Origin: Spirosoma arboris
GTDB lineage: Bacteria > Bacteroidota > Bacteroidia > Cytophagales > Spirosomataceae
Assembly (NCBI RefSeq): GCF_009754945.1
Contig: NZ_WPIN01000004.1
Coordinates: 124,001-188,000 of the forward strand
Direction of reading: 5' to 3'
Length of the DNA stretch: 64,000 nucleotides
This document shows, one piece after another, positions 1 through 10,200 of the stretch; positions within the stretch are counted from its first letter, which is position 1; every line of letters begins with the position of its first letter. Under the pieces are notes generated by a model. That model was not told where the DNA came from and ran no database searches. It saw only the letters and a program-made list of their open reading frames with translations. The position numbers were made by a program, and so were the translations under genes.

Positions 1-1750
1 GTTCAAACCGAACGGTAGCCTCCGTAGCTTCCGAATATTTAATCAGATTATTAATTGCTTCTTTACCAATCAAATACAAGCTACGCCGAACTTCCATCGA
101 AATTGGCGCTGCCTCTAAAGTTGGGTCTGTCACGAATAAAAATCGAATATCCTTCGACTCCATCAATGGCTGGGCATATTCCTGAAGCCGCATCGCAATA
201 CGTTGTAAGGAATCATTGCCGGGATTGATGGTCCAGATAATCTCATCGATGGATTCGAGAATCTGGCGGGCATCGGTGTAGATCTTTTGCACCATTTTCT
301 GAGCCGTTTCGGGTCGGTTCTGGCTCAGTAACCTATCGGTATGACCACTCAGCATTGAGATACTACTCAACGTACTACCTACTTCATCGTGGAGGTCATG
401 GGCAATCTGCTTGCGCAACCTTTGGGCTTCTTCGAGCCGTTGGAACTTGGATCGGTTGAGTAACCAGGCGCTTACACTAGCCCCCAACAGGAGCAACAAC
501 ACACTACCAGCAATCAATACATTGGTTCTGAAACGGACACGCTCACTCTCCTGCTGGTTTAGCTTGGCCTGTTGCTGAAGAAGTTTGATTTGGGCTTCTT
601 TCTTTTCGGTTTCGTACTTGGCCACCATACGCTGTACTTCGGCCGACGTGCGAACGGTAGTCGTGGAATCCATGCGCTGGTTTCGCTCGAGCTGAAAGAC
701 GTAGGCTTGTTGAAAATCCTTCATGCCGCCGTATAGATTGGCCAGGCCTTGCGTATAGATGGCTATTTTAGTGGCGTCTTCCAATTCATTAGCCAGCGCC
801 AGTGCCTTTTTCATGTTCAGCTCCGCCAGCTTATAGTCTTTGAGATCTTCATACACCTGACCCAGATTGAAATAATCGGTAGCCATCGCCCCTTTACTTT
901 CCTGCTTCTTGTTGAGAACCAAAGCCTGCTCTATTGAGTGTTTAGCCTCCTCAAATCGTTTGAGTTCTCGCAAGACTAGGCCTGTGTTGACTAAAATATC
1001 TGCCTGTAACAGCTCTGATTCAGACTCTTTGGCGTGCTTAAGGGCTATCCGGTAATAGGCTAATGCTTTATCGTACTGGTTCAGATCGTCATAACATCTG
1101 CCGATATTCTGTTCGACAATGGCCATGCCGTAAGGTGCGTTTAAATTCCGATTCAGGACGAGTGCCTGTTGAAAATAGCTGATGGCTTCACGCGATCGCC
1201 TGGTATTTTTCAAGGCAAGGCCGACGCCTATGTATGTATCTTCATTTCGAGGCAGAATATTATACTGCTCCTGCATCCGAAGCGAACGCAGGGAAATTTC
1301 GAGTGCTTTTTCGGGCTGATTTACGTTACGATACGCCGTTCCGAGGTTCGTCATCGCGTTTGCCAGTAGGCGTGGGGGCAGCTTATTAGCTCCAGCAATC
1401 GCAAGTGCCTTCTGTAAATACTCCAGGGTCTGTTGTGGTCTACTCGACAAGTAATAATTGGCACCTAAGAAGGTGTTTGCCTGATAGATACCCCGGCCGA
1501 AATTTAACTTAATCGCTAGTTTTTCAGCCACGCGTAGCAACGAATCGGCCCGGTCGTAGTTGGCTCTTGTCTTGGTAGTCAGATTTCCCATTCTGAGCAG
1601 GGCATTCACGTAATTTGTATCAGTTGGCGCGTGGGTTTGAACATAGACTTCCAACGAATCGAGCGATTTGGGTATTTGTGCGATTACGATGTCGCTACGT
1701 AGTAGGGTTAGATAGAGTGTCGTCAGCAGTAAACCGTAAAGGGACTTCAT
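1..1750 (-). CDS. TPR-containing sensor histidine kinase (3' end outside window)
   Basis: Inner-membrane two-component sensor; the first 583 residues are present and the C-terminus lies beyond position 1. The start is the ATG at 1750, followed by a hydrophobic signal-like segment. Order seen: about eight TPR units (residues ~30-370), a coiled-coil stretch rich in Lys/Gln/Glu, one transmembrane helix (~420-440), then a dimerisation/phospho-acceptor helix with the motif HDLHDEVGST of the HisKA_3 (NarX/DesK) type, then the beginning of the HATPase N-box (GKEAINNLIKYSEAT). The TPRs probably form the periplasmic sensing part. It is closely similar along its whole length to the next gene upstream on the same strand (start 3720), with 29 nt between them, so the two are tandem duplicates and probably one transcript. 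HisKA_3 kinases usually signal to LuxR-type regulators; none is adjacent inside the window. The family is certain; the stimulus is unknown. Confidence 0.9.
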   Translation of the reverse strand, partial: MKSLYGLLLTTLYLTLLRSDIVIAQIPKSLDSLEVYVQTHAPTDTNYVNALLRMGNLTTKTRANYDRADSLLRVAEKLAIKLNFGRGIYQANTFLGANYYLSSRPQQTLEYLQKALAIAGANKLPPRLLANAMTNLGTAYRNVNQPEKALEISLRSLRMQEQYNILPRNEDTYIGVGLALKNTRRSREAISYFQQALVLNRNLNAPYGMAIVEQNIGRCYDDLNQYDKALAYYRIALKHAKESESELLQADILVNTGLVLRELKRFEEAKHSIEQALVLNKKQESKGAMATDYFNLGQVYEDLKDYKLAELNMKKALALANELEDATKIAIYTQGLANLYGGMKDFQQAYVFQLERNQRMDSTTTVRTSAEVQRMVAKYETEKKEAQIKLLQQQAKLNQQESERVRFRTNVLIAGSVLLLLLGASVSAWLLNRSKFQRLEEAQRLRKQIAHDLHDEVGSTLSSISMLSGHTDRLLSQNRPETAQKMVQKIYTDARQILESIDEIIWTINPGNDSLQRIAMRLQEYAQPLMESKDIRFLFVTDPTLEAAPISMEVRRSLYLIGKEAINNLIKYSEATEATVRFE

Positions 1751-1779
1751 TGATTTCAGGTACAGATTAAGATCGTATT

Positions 1780-3720
1780 TTATTCAACAACTGCTGTTGT
1801 CAACACTAATCGGGTACCCTGACCGGGCGTTGATTGTACATCCAATGACCCACCCATTGCTTCAGCTCGTTGTTTCATGCTGGTCTGACCAGTACGTTTA
1901 CTAGGTTGTGCTACATCGAAGCCCCGCCCATTGTCCTGAATCAACACTTCAAGCTGATTATCTCGTCGGGTAAAGCGAACCGTAGCCCGTGTTGCCTGTG
2001 AATACTTGATCAAATTATTAATAGCCTCTTTCCCAATTAGATATAAACTCCGGCGAACCTCCATTGAGATAGGAATATCGACTAAAGTGGGATCAATCTG
2101 GAACGAGAAACTAATATCTTTCGACTCCATCAGCGGTTGGGCATACTCCTGAAGTCGCATCGCAATACGTTGTAAAGAGTCATTTCCGGGGTTGATTGTC
2201 CAGATAATCTCATCCATAGACTCCAGAATCTGGCGGGCATCGGTGTTAATTTTTTGGATAGCCCGCTCAACGGCCTCGGGTCGTTTTTGGGCAATAAGAC
2301 TATTGACCATTCCGCTCAGGAGGGATATGCTGCTGAGCGTACTACCCACTTCATCATGCAAATCGTGCGCAATTTGCTTACGTAAACGTTGAGCCTCATC
2401 CAGCCGACGGAGTCGTGAACGGTTGAGCAACCAGGCACTTACAACTGCACTTAACAAGAGCAGCATTGTTCCGCCAATGAGCAGGGCATTTCTTTGCAAA
2501 CGCTGGCGATTTAGCTCTTCATCATGCAGCTGAGCCTGCTGACGAAGTAGTTTAATCTGTGCTTCTTTTTTCTCGGTTTCATAATGGGCAACTAACCGTT
2601 GCACTTCGGCACTAGTCCGAGCCACAGTGGCTGAGTCAATCTGCTTGTTTCGTTCGAGCTGAAAGACGTAAGCCTGCTGAAAATTTTTCATTCCCCCGTA
2701 CAGATCAGCCAGCCCTTGTGTGTAGTTGGCAATCTGCTCCTTGTTGCCCCGTTCGTTGGCTAGTTCAAGCGCTTTTTTCATATTCGCTTCGGCAGGCATG
2801 TAGTCTTTTAGCTCTTCATAAATCTGCCCCAGGTTGAAATAAGCGGTGGCCATGGTAGCTTTGTTCTCCTGCCTCCGGCCAATAGCCAGCGAACGTTCTA
2901 CATAGGGAATAGCCTCTTTAAATCGATTGGACAATTTCAGGGCTAAGCCAATATTTACCAGAATATCAGCCTGTAGCAAGGCAAAGTCTACCTCTTCGGC
3001 ATGCTTTAGCGCCATTTTGTAGGAAGCCAGCGACTTGTCATATCGTTTGAGGCCATCATAACAAACACCCATGTTGTTTTCTATAATGGCCATACCGCTT
3101 ATGTTTTTCTCTGCGAGCATCAACGCTAAAGCCTGTTGATAGTAAACCAGGGCTTCCCGAGGTTTATCCAGTTCCCGATAGGCACTGCCCAGACCACCAT
3201 AGGTAGTCGCAATTCGCGGTTGTACATTATACTGTTCCTGAAGTCGTAGCGATCTCAATTGCATAGCCACGACCTTCTCGTACTGCTGTAGTTTGCTTAG
3301 CGCGGCAGCTACGTTCGATATAGCGCCACAAATAAAGCGCGGACTCAGTTTGTGGTTTTCAGCCGTTGTCAACGCTTTCTGAAAATACTCGACTGCCTGT
3401 TGTGGTCTGTCGGTCAGGTAATATATGGATGCCAGATTTGTATACGCTTTACTAAGCCCCAGGCCATAGTTAAGTTTAATCGCCAGTTTTTCGGCTACCC
3501 ACAGTACAGAGTCAGCCCGTTTATAGTCGGGATTACCTTTTGAGTGTAGTTCACGGCCCATCACGTTTAGCGCTATGACATAGTTGGTATCCTGAACGGT
3601 ATGCGTTTTCAGGTAAACTGTCACCGAATCGAGCGTCTTTGGTACCTGCGCCAGGGTAGAAGAAAATACGCCACTTAGTAACTTAAAGAATAATAAAATA
3701 ACCAAGTATCTATGCTTCAT
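1780..3720 (-). CDS. TPR-containing sensor histidine kinase
   Basis: Full-length 646-residue paralogue of the preceding kinase. Seen: an N-terminal signal-like hydrophobic segment (residues 5-24, ending in LAQ), TPR repeats to about residue 370, a charged coiled coil, a transmembrane helix at ~407-430, the phospho-acceptor motif HDLHDEVGSTL (His near 452) and a HATPase domain with N-box (EAINNLIKYSQAT, ~567) and G-box (DNGRGFD). This is the ligand/TPR-sensor, HisKA_3 class of Bacteroidota kinases. It is transcribed away from the divergent tetR gene; the shared upstream region (3721-3881) holds an imperfect dyad (GATACCcTAAA at 3736 and TTTAGGTATC at 3779). A response regulator partner is not adjacent. 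The signal sensed cannot be told from the sequence. Confidence 0.92.
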   Translation of the reverse strand: MKHRYLVILLFFKLLSGVFSSTLAQVPKTLDSVTVYLKTHTVQDTNYVIALNVMGRELHSKGNPDYKRADSVLWVAEKLAIKLNYGLGLSKAYTNLASIYYLTDRPQQAVEYFQKALTTAENHKLSPRFICGAISNVAAALSKLQQYEKVVAMQLRSLRLQEQYNVQPRIATTYGGLGSAYRELDKPREALVYYQQALALMLAEKNISGMAIIENNMGVCYDGLKRYDKSLASYKMALKHAEEVDFALLQADILVNIGLALKLSNRFKEAIPYVERSLAIGRRQENKATMATAYFNLGQIYEELKDYMPAEANMKKALELANERGNKEQIANYTQGLADLYGGMKNFQQAYVFQLERNKQIDSATVARTSAEVQRLVAHYETEKKEAQIKLLRQQAQLHDEELNRQRLQRNALLIGGTMLLLLSAVVSAWLLNRSRLRRLDEAQRLRKQIAHDLHDEVGSTLSSISLLSGMVNSLIAQKRPEAVERAIQKINTDARQILESMDEIIWTINPGNDSLQRIAMRLQEYAQPLMESKDISFSFQIDPTLVDIPISMEVRRSLYLIGKEAINNLIKYSQATRATVRFTRRDNQLEVLIQDNGRGFDVAQPSKRTGQTSMKQRAEAMGGSLDVQSTPGQGTRLVLTTAVVE

Positions 3721-3840
3721 ACCTTTTGTGGAGTCGATACCCTAAATATGAATCAATTATCAATCAATTGAAAATTGCTTTAGGTATCGGTCATTTAGCC
3801 TACTAATTAGCCGATTAATCATTATTTCTTATAAAAAATG

Positions 3841-3870
3841 AACAAGTGCTTGTTTGATAAACAGTGTTCA
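3841..3870. promoter_or_regulatory. Candidate TetR operator region upstream of tetR
   Basis: Two inverted repeats lie side by side: AACAAG-N2-CTTGTT (3841-3854) and AACAGTGTTCA (3860-3870), 12 nt before the ATG at 3882. The second reappears as AACACTGTTCA just before the tolC gene (4544-4554). Palindromes shared by a TetR gene and the efflux operon it precedes are typical binding sites. The assignment to this TetR protein is an inference. Confidence 0.5.
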
Positions 3871-3881
3871 GTAAGTTTGTG

Positions 3882-4511
3882 ATGTTAATTAATAAATCAA
3901 TGGGAATCGTAGAGCGAAAGGAACGGGAGCGGGAAGAAATGCGGCAACTTATTCTGGATGGAGCACAAAAGCTTTTTCTGGCCAATGGCTTCGAGAAGGT
4001 TAGCATCCGGAACATTGCCGATGCAATTGAATATAGCCCAGCCACGATTTATCTCTATTTTAAAGACAAAAACCAGTTGCTGTTCGCTTTACACCAACGC
4101 GGGTTTGTCAAAATGGTCGGTGAGTTTTTACCCTTACAATTGCTGGCTGATCCTTTTGAAAAACTGGTCGAAATGGGACGGTCTTATATTCGATTTGCGG
4201 TTGAGAATCCAGAGTTATTCGACCTAATGTTCATTATGAACGCACCGATGGATACGCTCGATAAGGAAGACTGGGTTGAAGGCGATCAGGCATTTGGCTT
4301 GTTGACACGAGTTGTACAGGAGTGCATGGATGCCGGTATTTTCCAGAAGCACGATGTTCAATCAACGGCCATGATGATCTGGAGTGGGATTCATGGCTAT
4401 ACCGCTTTGTTTTTACGGAAGCGACTGGGTATGTTTCCCGAATGCGACCGCGAGTTAATTATGGATGAAGCATTTAATCTGTTTTGTGAGACATTACGGC
4501 GAGGCCTCTAA
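3882..4511 (+). CDS. TetR/AcrR family transcriptional regulator
   Basis: Repressor-type DNA-binding protein that most likely controls the downstream efflux operon. The N-terminal TetR helix-turn-helix is clear: VSIRNIADAIEYSPATIYLYF, followed by the KDKNQLLFAL helix. The C-terminal ligand-binding part (~110 residues) is variable, as usual for the family. The reading frame opens at a GTG at 3864, but ATG codons at 3882 and 3900 are more likely starts; the second (MGIVERKE...) begins right before the conserved helices. It lies 60 nt upstream of tolC in the same direction. A shared operator-like motif occurs before both genes, which suggests autoregulation together with control of the pump. The ligand is unknown. 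Confidence 0.9.
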   Translation: MLINKSMGIVERKEREREEMRQLILDGAQKLFLANGFEKVSIRNIADAIEYSPATIYLYFKDKNQLLFALHQRGFVKMVGEFLPLQLLADPFEKLVEMGRSYIRFAVENPELFDLMFIMNAPMDTLDKEDWVEGDQAFGLLTRVVQECMDAGIFQKHDVQSTAMMIWSGIHGYTALFLRKRLGMFPECDRELIMDEAFNLFCETLRRGL

Positions 4512-4543
4512 ATAGCCTTGCCTATTTTTTTGACCATACACTA

Positions 4544-4554
4544 AACACTGTTCA
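4544..4554. promoter_or_regulatory. Candidate TetR operator upstream of the efflux operon
   Basis: AACACTGTTCA, a palindrome core (AACA-C-TGTT), lies 17 nt before the tolC start. It is the same site as the one upstream of tetR at 3860-3870, differing only in the central base. Confidence 0.5.
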
Positions 4555-4571
4555 TTAATTGATAAGCGATT

Positions 4572-5954
4572 ATGAAGCTCAATTACAAACATATCCGCTA
4601 CCTAAGTCTGCTCATACCGCTCTCCGTGGTAGCACAGACTACTCCGCCAAATCAGTCGGTGATTCTGGAAGGTTATGTACGGGAAGGCTTGACGAACAAC
4701 CTGGCACTTCGTCAGGAGTCGCTCGAGATTAGCCGCGTCACGGAATCGCTCAATCAGGCGAAGTCGTTATTCTATCCGCGTATTGCCTTCAATCCAACCT
4801 ATTCACTGGCGGCTGGCGGTCGGCGGTTGGAGTTTCCAGTGGGTGATCTGCTCAATCCGGCTTACAAAACACTCAACCAGATTATTGGCTCCGACAAGTT
4901 TCCGACGAACATCGAAAACGTGAATCAGTTGCTGGCTCCCAATAATTTCCACGACACAAAATTTACGGTTCAATATTCGATCTTCAACACTGATATTCAG
5001 TATAACTACCTTATTCAGAAACAACTCGTATCGGCTCAGGAGGCTCGTAAACGCGTAGTCGAGAACGAACTTCGGTATAACATTGCTACGGCTTATTACC
5101 AGTATTTACAAACGCTTGATGCTATTCGAATTTTCGAGAATTCGCGTCAGTTGCTAACTGGCCTGGCGCGCCTGAACGAAAAATTTGTCAGCAATAACGT
5201 CGCGACCAAAGAAACCGTCACATCGGCCCGCTACGAAATCAGTAAAGTTGATCAGCAACTGGCTGTAGCTCAGAAAAACCGGGAAACGGCCCGCGCTTAC
5301 TTCAATTTCCTGCTCAACCGGGATTTAACAACGGGTATCGATGTCGATTCAACGCTCACTAAAATCTTGCCGGAGTCGAAAGAAAATCTCAATGATTTAC
5401 AACAAACGGCGTTGCATAGTCGGCAGGAATTGAGCCAATTAGGCGGCTCATTGCAAGCCGCTCAAACATTGGTCAAACTAAATGAAGCCAACGCCAAAAT
5501 CCCAAATGTATACGTTGGTGGTAATGCTGGTTTTCAGGGGTATGGCTACACATTCCAGAACCAGGCGTATCTGGTCGCTCAGGTTGGTTTGCAGTGGGAT
5601 TTGTTTCGGGGGTATGAAAAACGCTCGAAAATTCAGCAGGCTAAAATCCAGACTAATGCCTTACAGACACGCGTGGCCGAGGTTCAACGGCAAATTCAAC
5701 TACAGGTGTTGCAGGCCTATTATGACCTGACTGCGGCCAATGAGAGCTTAACGGCTACACAAAGCGGTGTGGTCAATGCCGACCAAACATTCCGGGTCAT
5801 TGACAGCAAATACCGCAACGGCCAATCGCTCTTAATTGAATTCCTGCGGTATCAGAATGACCAACTAACAGCACAACTGCAACACTCGCTGGCCCGCACT
5901 GATGTTCTTGTTAAACGGGCTGCTCTGGATCGAGCAGTAGCGGTTGGACAGTGA
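4572..5954 (+). CDS. TolC-family outer membrane efflux protein
   Basis: Outer-membrane channel of a tripartite efflux pump, 460 residues. A signal peptide (residues 1-22, ending VVAQ, no lipobox Cys) is followed by two outer-membrane-efflux-protein repeats made of long amphipathic helices, with typical patterns such as YYQYLQTLDAIRIFE (first half) and LQVLQAYYDLTAANESL (second half). The length fits the TolC/OprM family. It is the first gene of a three-gene unit with the adaptor (6052) and the RND pump (7208), so it is the exit duct for that pump. A 97-nt gap separates it from the adaptor gene. Confidence 0.93.
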   Translation: MKLNYKHIRYLSLLIPLSVVAQTTPPNQSVILEGYVREGLTNNLALRQESLEISRVTESLNQAKSLFYPRIAFNPTYSLAAGGRRLEFPVGDLLNPAYKTLNQIIGSDKFPTNIENVNQLLAPNNFHDTKFTVQYSIFNTDIQYNYLIQKQLVSAQEARKRVVENELRYNIATAYYQYLQTLDAIRIFENSRQLLTGLARLNEKFVSNNVATKETVTSARYEISKVDQQLAVAQKNRETARAYFNFLLNRDLTTGIDVDSTLTKILPESKENLNDLQQTALHSRQELSQLGGSLQAAQTLVKLNEANAKIPNVYVGGNAGFQGYGYTFQNQAYLVAQVGLQWDLFRGYEKRSKIQQAKIQTNALQTRVAEVQRQIQLQVLQAYYDLTAANESLTATQSGVVNADQTFRVIDSKYRNGQSLLIEFLRYQNDQLTAQLQHSLARTDVLVKRAALDRAVAVGQ

Positions 5955-6051
5955 ATATGAGCCCACTGCCGCACTGGCGGCCCGGTTTAGCTGTGGGTTT
6001 GATTGATACAACTACGAACATATTTCTGTTGATTTTTTCTCTATCAAAATC

Positions 6052-7110
6052 ATGAAAGTATTCCACCTTCTTATCTCTTTCTCGTTAGCCGTCGCGCTCT
6101 GGTCGTGCGGTAGCAAAGCCAGTACAGACGAAAAAAATACAGCCACCGCACCCGAAGAAGCAGTGGTTCCCATCAAACTATCACCGGTTAGCACCGTCGT
6201 ACGGGCAGAGCCCGTTGTGGCATCGGGACTGGTTTCTTCCGCGCAGGAAGCACGGCTATCGTTCAAAATTGGCGGGATTATCAACCGTATGTTCGTGGAA
6301 GAAGGGCAGTCTGTTCGTAAAGGGCAACTCCTGGCCACACTCGATCTGACCGAAATCAATGCGCAGGTGAGTCAGGCGCAACTCGCCAATGAGAAAGCCG
6401 AGCGCGACCTCGGTCGTGTTAAAAGCCTATACGCCGACACAGCCGCCACGCTCGAACAACTTCAAAACGCTACTACGGGTACCAACGTAGCGAAGCAGAA
6501 TCTGACTATTGCGCAATTCAACCAAAGCTATGCTCAGGTTCGTGCGACGGTAGATGGGACGGTAACCCGCAAACTTGTCAATGCTGGTGAGTTTATCGCA
6601 CCAGGTACATCCGCTTATTTGATCTCATCAAATCGCCCGAATGATTGGGTTGTGCGCGTAGGCGTATCCGACAAAGACTGGGCACGGCTCCGATTAGGCA
6701 ATCGAGCCAGCATCACCCTCGATGCCTACCCAGATCGAACATTTACCGGCACCGTCAGCGAACTGGCTCAAGCCGCCGATCCGACCAACAAGCTGTATGA
6801 AGTGGAAGTACGGATCAATCCCAATGGGGTGAAGTTCGCGCCCGGCTTATTTGCCAAAGTAACGCTCGTTCCGGCGCAAAGTCGCAGTTATACGCTTGTG
6901 CCTGTGGAAGCGATTGTAGAAGGAAATGGTAAAGAAGGATTCGTCTATTTACTCGCTGATGACAAAAAACACGTTCGCAAGGTCCCGATTCAGGTTGGTT
7001 TTCTGGATGGTGATAAAGTGTTGTTGACCAACAACTTGGTAGGTATAAAAGACGTAGTTACCGGCGGATCGGCTTATTTGACAGAAGAATCACTCGTGAT
7101 AGTGAAATAA
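6052..7110 (+). CDS. RND efflux periplasmic adaptor (membrane fusion lipoprotein)
   Basis: HlyD/AcrA-type adaptor, 352 residues, linking the inner-membrane RND pump to the TolC channel. The N-terminus is a lipoprotein signal (MKVFHLLISFSLAVALWSCG; Cys at residue 19), so it is membrane-anchored in the periplasm. Next come the biotinyl-lipoyl-like half-motif (VEEGQSVRKGQLLATLD, ~83-100), a short helical hairpin, the second lipoyl half (FNQSYAQVRATVDGTVTRKLVNAGEF is split around residues 162-185), a beta-barrel domain and a membrane-proximal domain. The hairpin is short, as in the MdtA/AcrA-like group found in Bacteroidota. It sits in an operon between tolC and the pump gene. Confidence 0.93.
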   Translation: MKVFHLLISFSLAVALWSCGSKASTDEKNTATAPEEAVVPIKLSPVSTVVRAEPVVASGLVSSAQEARLSFKIGGIINRMFVEEGQSVRKGQLLATLDLTEINAQVSQAQLANEKAERDLGRVKSLYADTAATLEQLQNATTGTNVAKQNLTIAQFNQSYAQVRATVDGTVTRKLVNAGEFIAPGTSAYLISSNRPNDWVVRVGVSDKDWARLRLGNRASITLDAYPDRTFTGTVSELAQAADPTNKLYEVEVRINPNGVKFAPGLFAKVTLVPAQSRSYTLVPVEAIVEGNGKEGFVYLLADDKKHVRKVPIQVGFLDGDKVLLTNNLVGIKDVVTGGSAYLTEESLVIVK

Positions 7111-7111
7111 C

Positions 7112-7200
7112 CATTTAAACACGGAGAACACAGAGTATACTAGAGAAACACGGAGCCCTCAGTGATCTCCATGAAGCCCTCAGCGACCTCTGCGTTTAGA
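7112..7200. repeat. Imperfect inverted repeat between adaptor and pump genes
   Basis: The left half carries AAACACGGAGAACACAGAG, and the right half (CCCTCAGCGACCTCTGCG, followed by TTT) is close to its reverse complement. The short unit CGGAG/CACAGAG is repeated inside each arm. It lies inside the efflux operon, so it would be transcribed as a long weak hairpin. See the finding on this class of intergenic repeats. Confidence 0.6.
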
Positions 7201-7207
7201 AAGAACT

Positions 7208-10200
7208 ATGAACCTATCCGAATTTTCCGTCAAAAACTGGCAGTTTATGCTGGTGCTATTTCTGGGCGTAGCCGCGCTGGGCATCAACTCGTTGCTCAAT
7301 ATGCCTCGGGGCGAAGACCCCGAATTTACGGCCCCCAGTTTTGCCGTCGCTGTTATTTATCCCGGCACAGATGCGCTCGACATGGAGAAACTGGTCGTTG
7401 ATCCAGGTGAAGCCCGATTCAACGCGTTGGAGAACATGAACCACGTGATTACCAACGTGGATGATGGCCTGGCTGTGTTTCGACTCGACTACGATTACGG
7501 TGTTGATCCTGAGGAAAAATATCAGGAAATTATCCGCGAAGTAAACGCGCTGAAAGCCGAGTTACCCGCTGATATTTATCGGATCGACATCAAGAAGTTT
7601 TCGCCAACGGATGTAAGTATTGTACAAGTTGCATTGATGTCGGAGGTAGCTTCGTCCAAAGAGTTGGGCGAGTATGCCGATAAATTGAAGGATGAATTTG
7701 AGAAAGTAAAGAGCCTGAAAAATGCTGAAGATTGGGGGTATCCGGCTTCGGTGGTTCGCGTGTCGCTGAACATCGAAAAAATGGCTCAGAATGGTATCGC
7801 TGTGAATCGGGTCCTAGGCGCTATTCAGGCCGAAAATCTGAATATTCCGGGTGGCAATATCCAGGCCGGAACCCGGAAATTCAATGTTAAGACAGCGGGC
7901 GATTATAAGTCACTTGATGAAATACGGAATACTATCGTTTCGACTAATGGCCAGAAAATCATTTACCTGCGCGATGTGGCCGACGTTGATTTCAACTACG
8001 AAGACGAAACGCACATTACCCGCCTGAATGGACATCGGGCGGTACTTATTACAGCTGGGCAAAAAACGGGTGAAAACATTGCCAAAGTTGGTGAGCAACT
8101 AAATCCAGTGATCAACCGGTTTGCCAAAACACTGCCTCCGCACATCACGCTCGTTAAGAACTTCGACCAGACGGTTAGCGTAAACAAGCGACTCTCTCAT
8201 TTTTTACAGGATTTTGGGTTGGCCATTTTGCTGGTTTCGCTCACATTGCTCCCATTGGGTTTTCGGGCTGCAATTGTCGTAATGATCTCGATTCCGCTAT
8301 CACTGGCGATTGGGCTGGCTGGGCTCGATTTTCTTGGATTTAGTATCAATCAGCTTAGCATCGTTGGGTTAATTGTCGCACTGGGTATTCTGGTTGATGA
8401 CTCCATTGTGGTTGTTGAAAACATCGAGCGCTATTTGCGCGATGGGTATTCAAAACGAGAAGCCGCGATCAAAGCGACTGGACAAATTACGCTGGCCGTT
8501 ATTGGCTGTACAGTTACGCTGATTCTGGCATTTTTACCCCTCTTGTTCCTACCCGAAGCATCCGGCGATTTCATTCGTTCGTTGCCGATGGCCGTGGTGA
8601 CAACTATTCTGGCATCGTTGTTAGTATCACTGACGATTGTTCCCTTTCTATCGAGCCGGATTTTGAAAGAGTCGCACAATCCTGAAGGTAATATCTTCAT
8701 GCGTGCGCTTAAAAAAGTTATCAGTGGTTCTTACAGTCGTCTGTTGCACTGGGGTTTACGCCATCCGGTTGTCACGTTGCTGGTTGCGGGTGCGCTGTTT
8801 ACGGGTGCTTTGTATATGTTCAAAGTTGTTGGTTTCGCACTGTTCCCAGCTTCCGAAAAACCTCAGTTTCTGATCAATATCGATACGCCCGATGGCACCA
8901 GTTTGTCAGAAACTGACCGCGTTGCCCGCTATGTAGAAGGCGTTCTGAAAAAAGAACCTGACGTTAAATATGTTACGACAAACGTAGGGCGCGGCCAACC
9001 ACGAATTTATTACAACATCATTCAGCGCAACGAATCGCCGAACTACGCCCAGTTTTACGTGCAATTAGTGGACGTAGAACCCGCCGAAAAGCGAGTGTTG
9101 ATAGACAAGTTGCGCGAGCGATTCAAGTTCTATCCGAACGCCAAAATTGAAGTAAAAGACTTTGAACAAGGCCCTGATCAGGAGGCTCCTGTAGCGATTC
9201 GTGTGTTTGGCGAAAACCTGGACACGCTGAAAGTAATGGCAGCGCGAGTTGAAACCGCTTTCAAACAAACGCCCGGCCTAATTTACGTCAACAATCCGCT
9301 ATCCAGTCAAAAAACGGATCTGCGTGTTCGTATCAACAAAGAAAAAGCGGGCCTGCTTGGCATTTCCATTTCCGATGTAAACCGCACCATTCGATTGGCC
9401 ATCGCCGGTCTTAACGTGGGAACGTTTAAAGAACCCAATGGCGATGATTATACCATCAATGTGACGCTTCCCAAAGGAAAAGTAGCGGATCAACATGTCT
9501 TGAATGACCTTTATGTCAATACGTTAACAGGTTCTGCTGTGCCGCTTCGTCAGATTGCTGATCTGGAATTTGAAAGTAGTATGAATCAGATTCGCCATTA
9601 TGATAAGGATCGCTACGTAACCATTACAGGATTTGTAAAAACGGGCTTTCTGGTCGATAACGTGTTCAATGGCGTGTTATCGAAGCTGGATAAGATGAAA
9701 TTTCCAACGGGCTTCAGCTATAAGGCTGCTGGCGAATTGGAAAGTCGCGAGAAATCGTTTGGTGGATTAGGCACCATTATTCTCATTACGATTTTCGGAT
9801 TTATAGCTGTGTTAGTACTCGAATTCGGTACGTTCAAAAGCACGCTGATCGTACTATCCGTAATTCCACTGGGAATTATTGGGGCGGTTCTAGCGCTCTA
9901 TTTTACAGGCAATCCGTTCTCGTTCGTAGCAGTTATTGGTCTGATTGCTCTTATCGGCATCGAAGTCAAAAACTCTATTCTGCTTGTCGATTTTACAAAC
10001 CACCTGCGCGAAGAAGGTATGTCGTTAATTGACGCAATTCAGGAAGCGGGCGAAATCCGGTTTGTGCCGATTGTACTTACCTCACTGACTGCTATTGGTG
10101 GGTTAATTCCGCTGGCTATCGAAGGAAACCCCCTTTACTCACCACTAGCCTGGGTCATCATTGGTGGGCTGATTTCCAGTACGTTACTGTCACGTATTGT

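Noticed and set aside
3864..3881. GTG start for the TetR regulator
   Set aside because: It would place the start inside the operator palindrome; ATG codons at 3882 or 3900 fit the family better.
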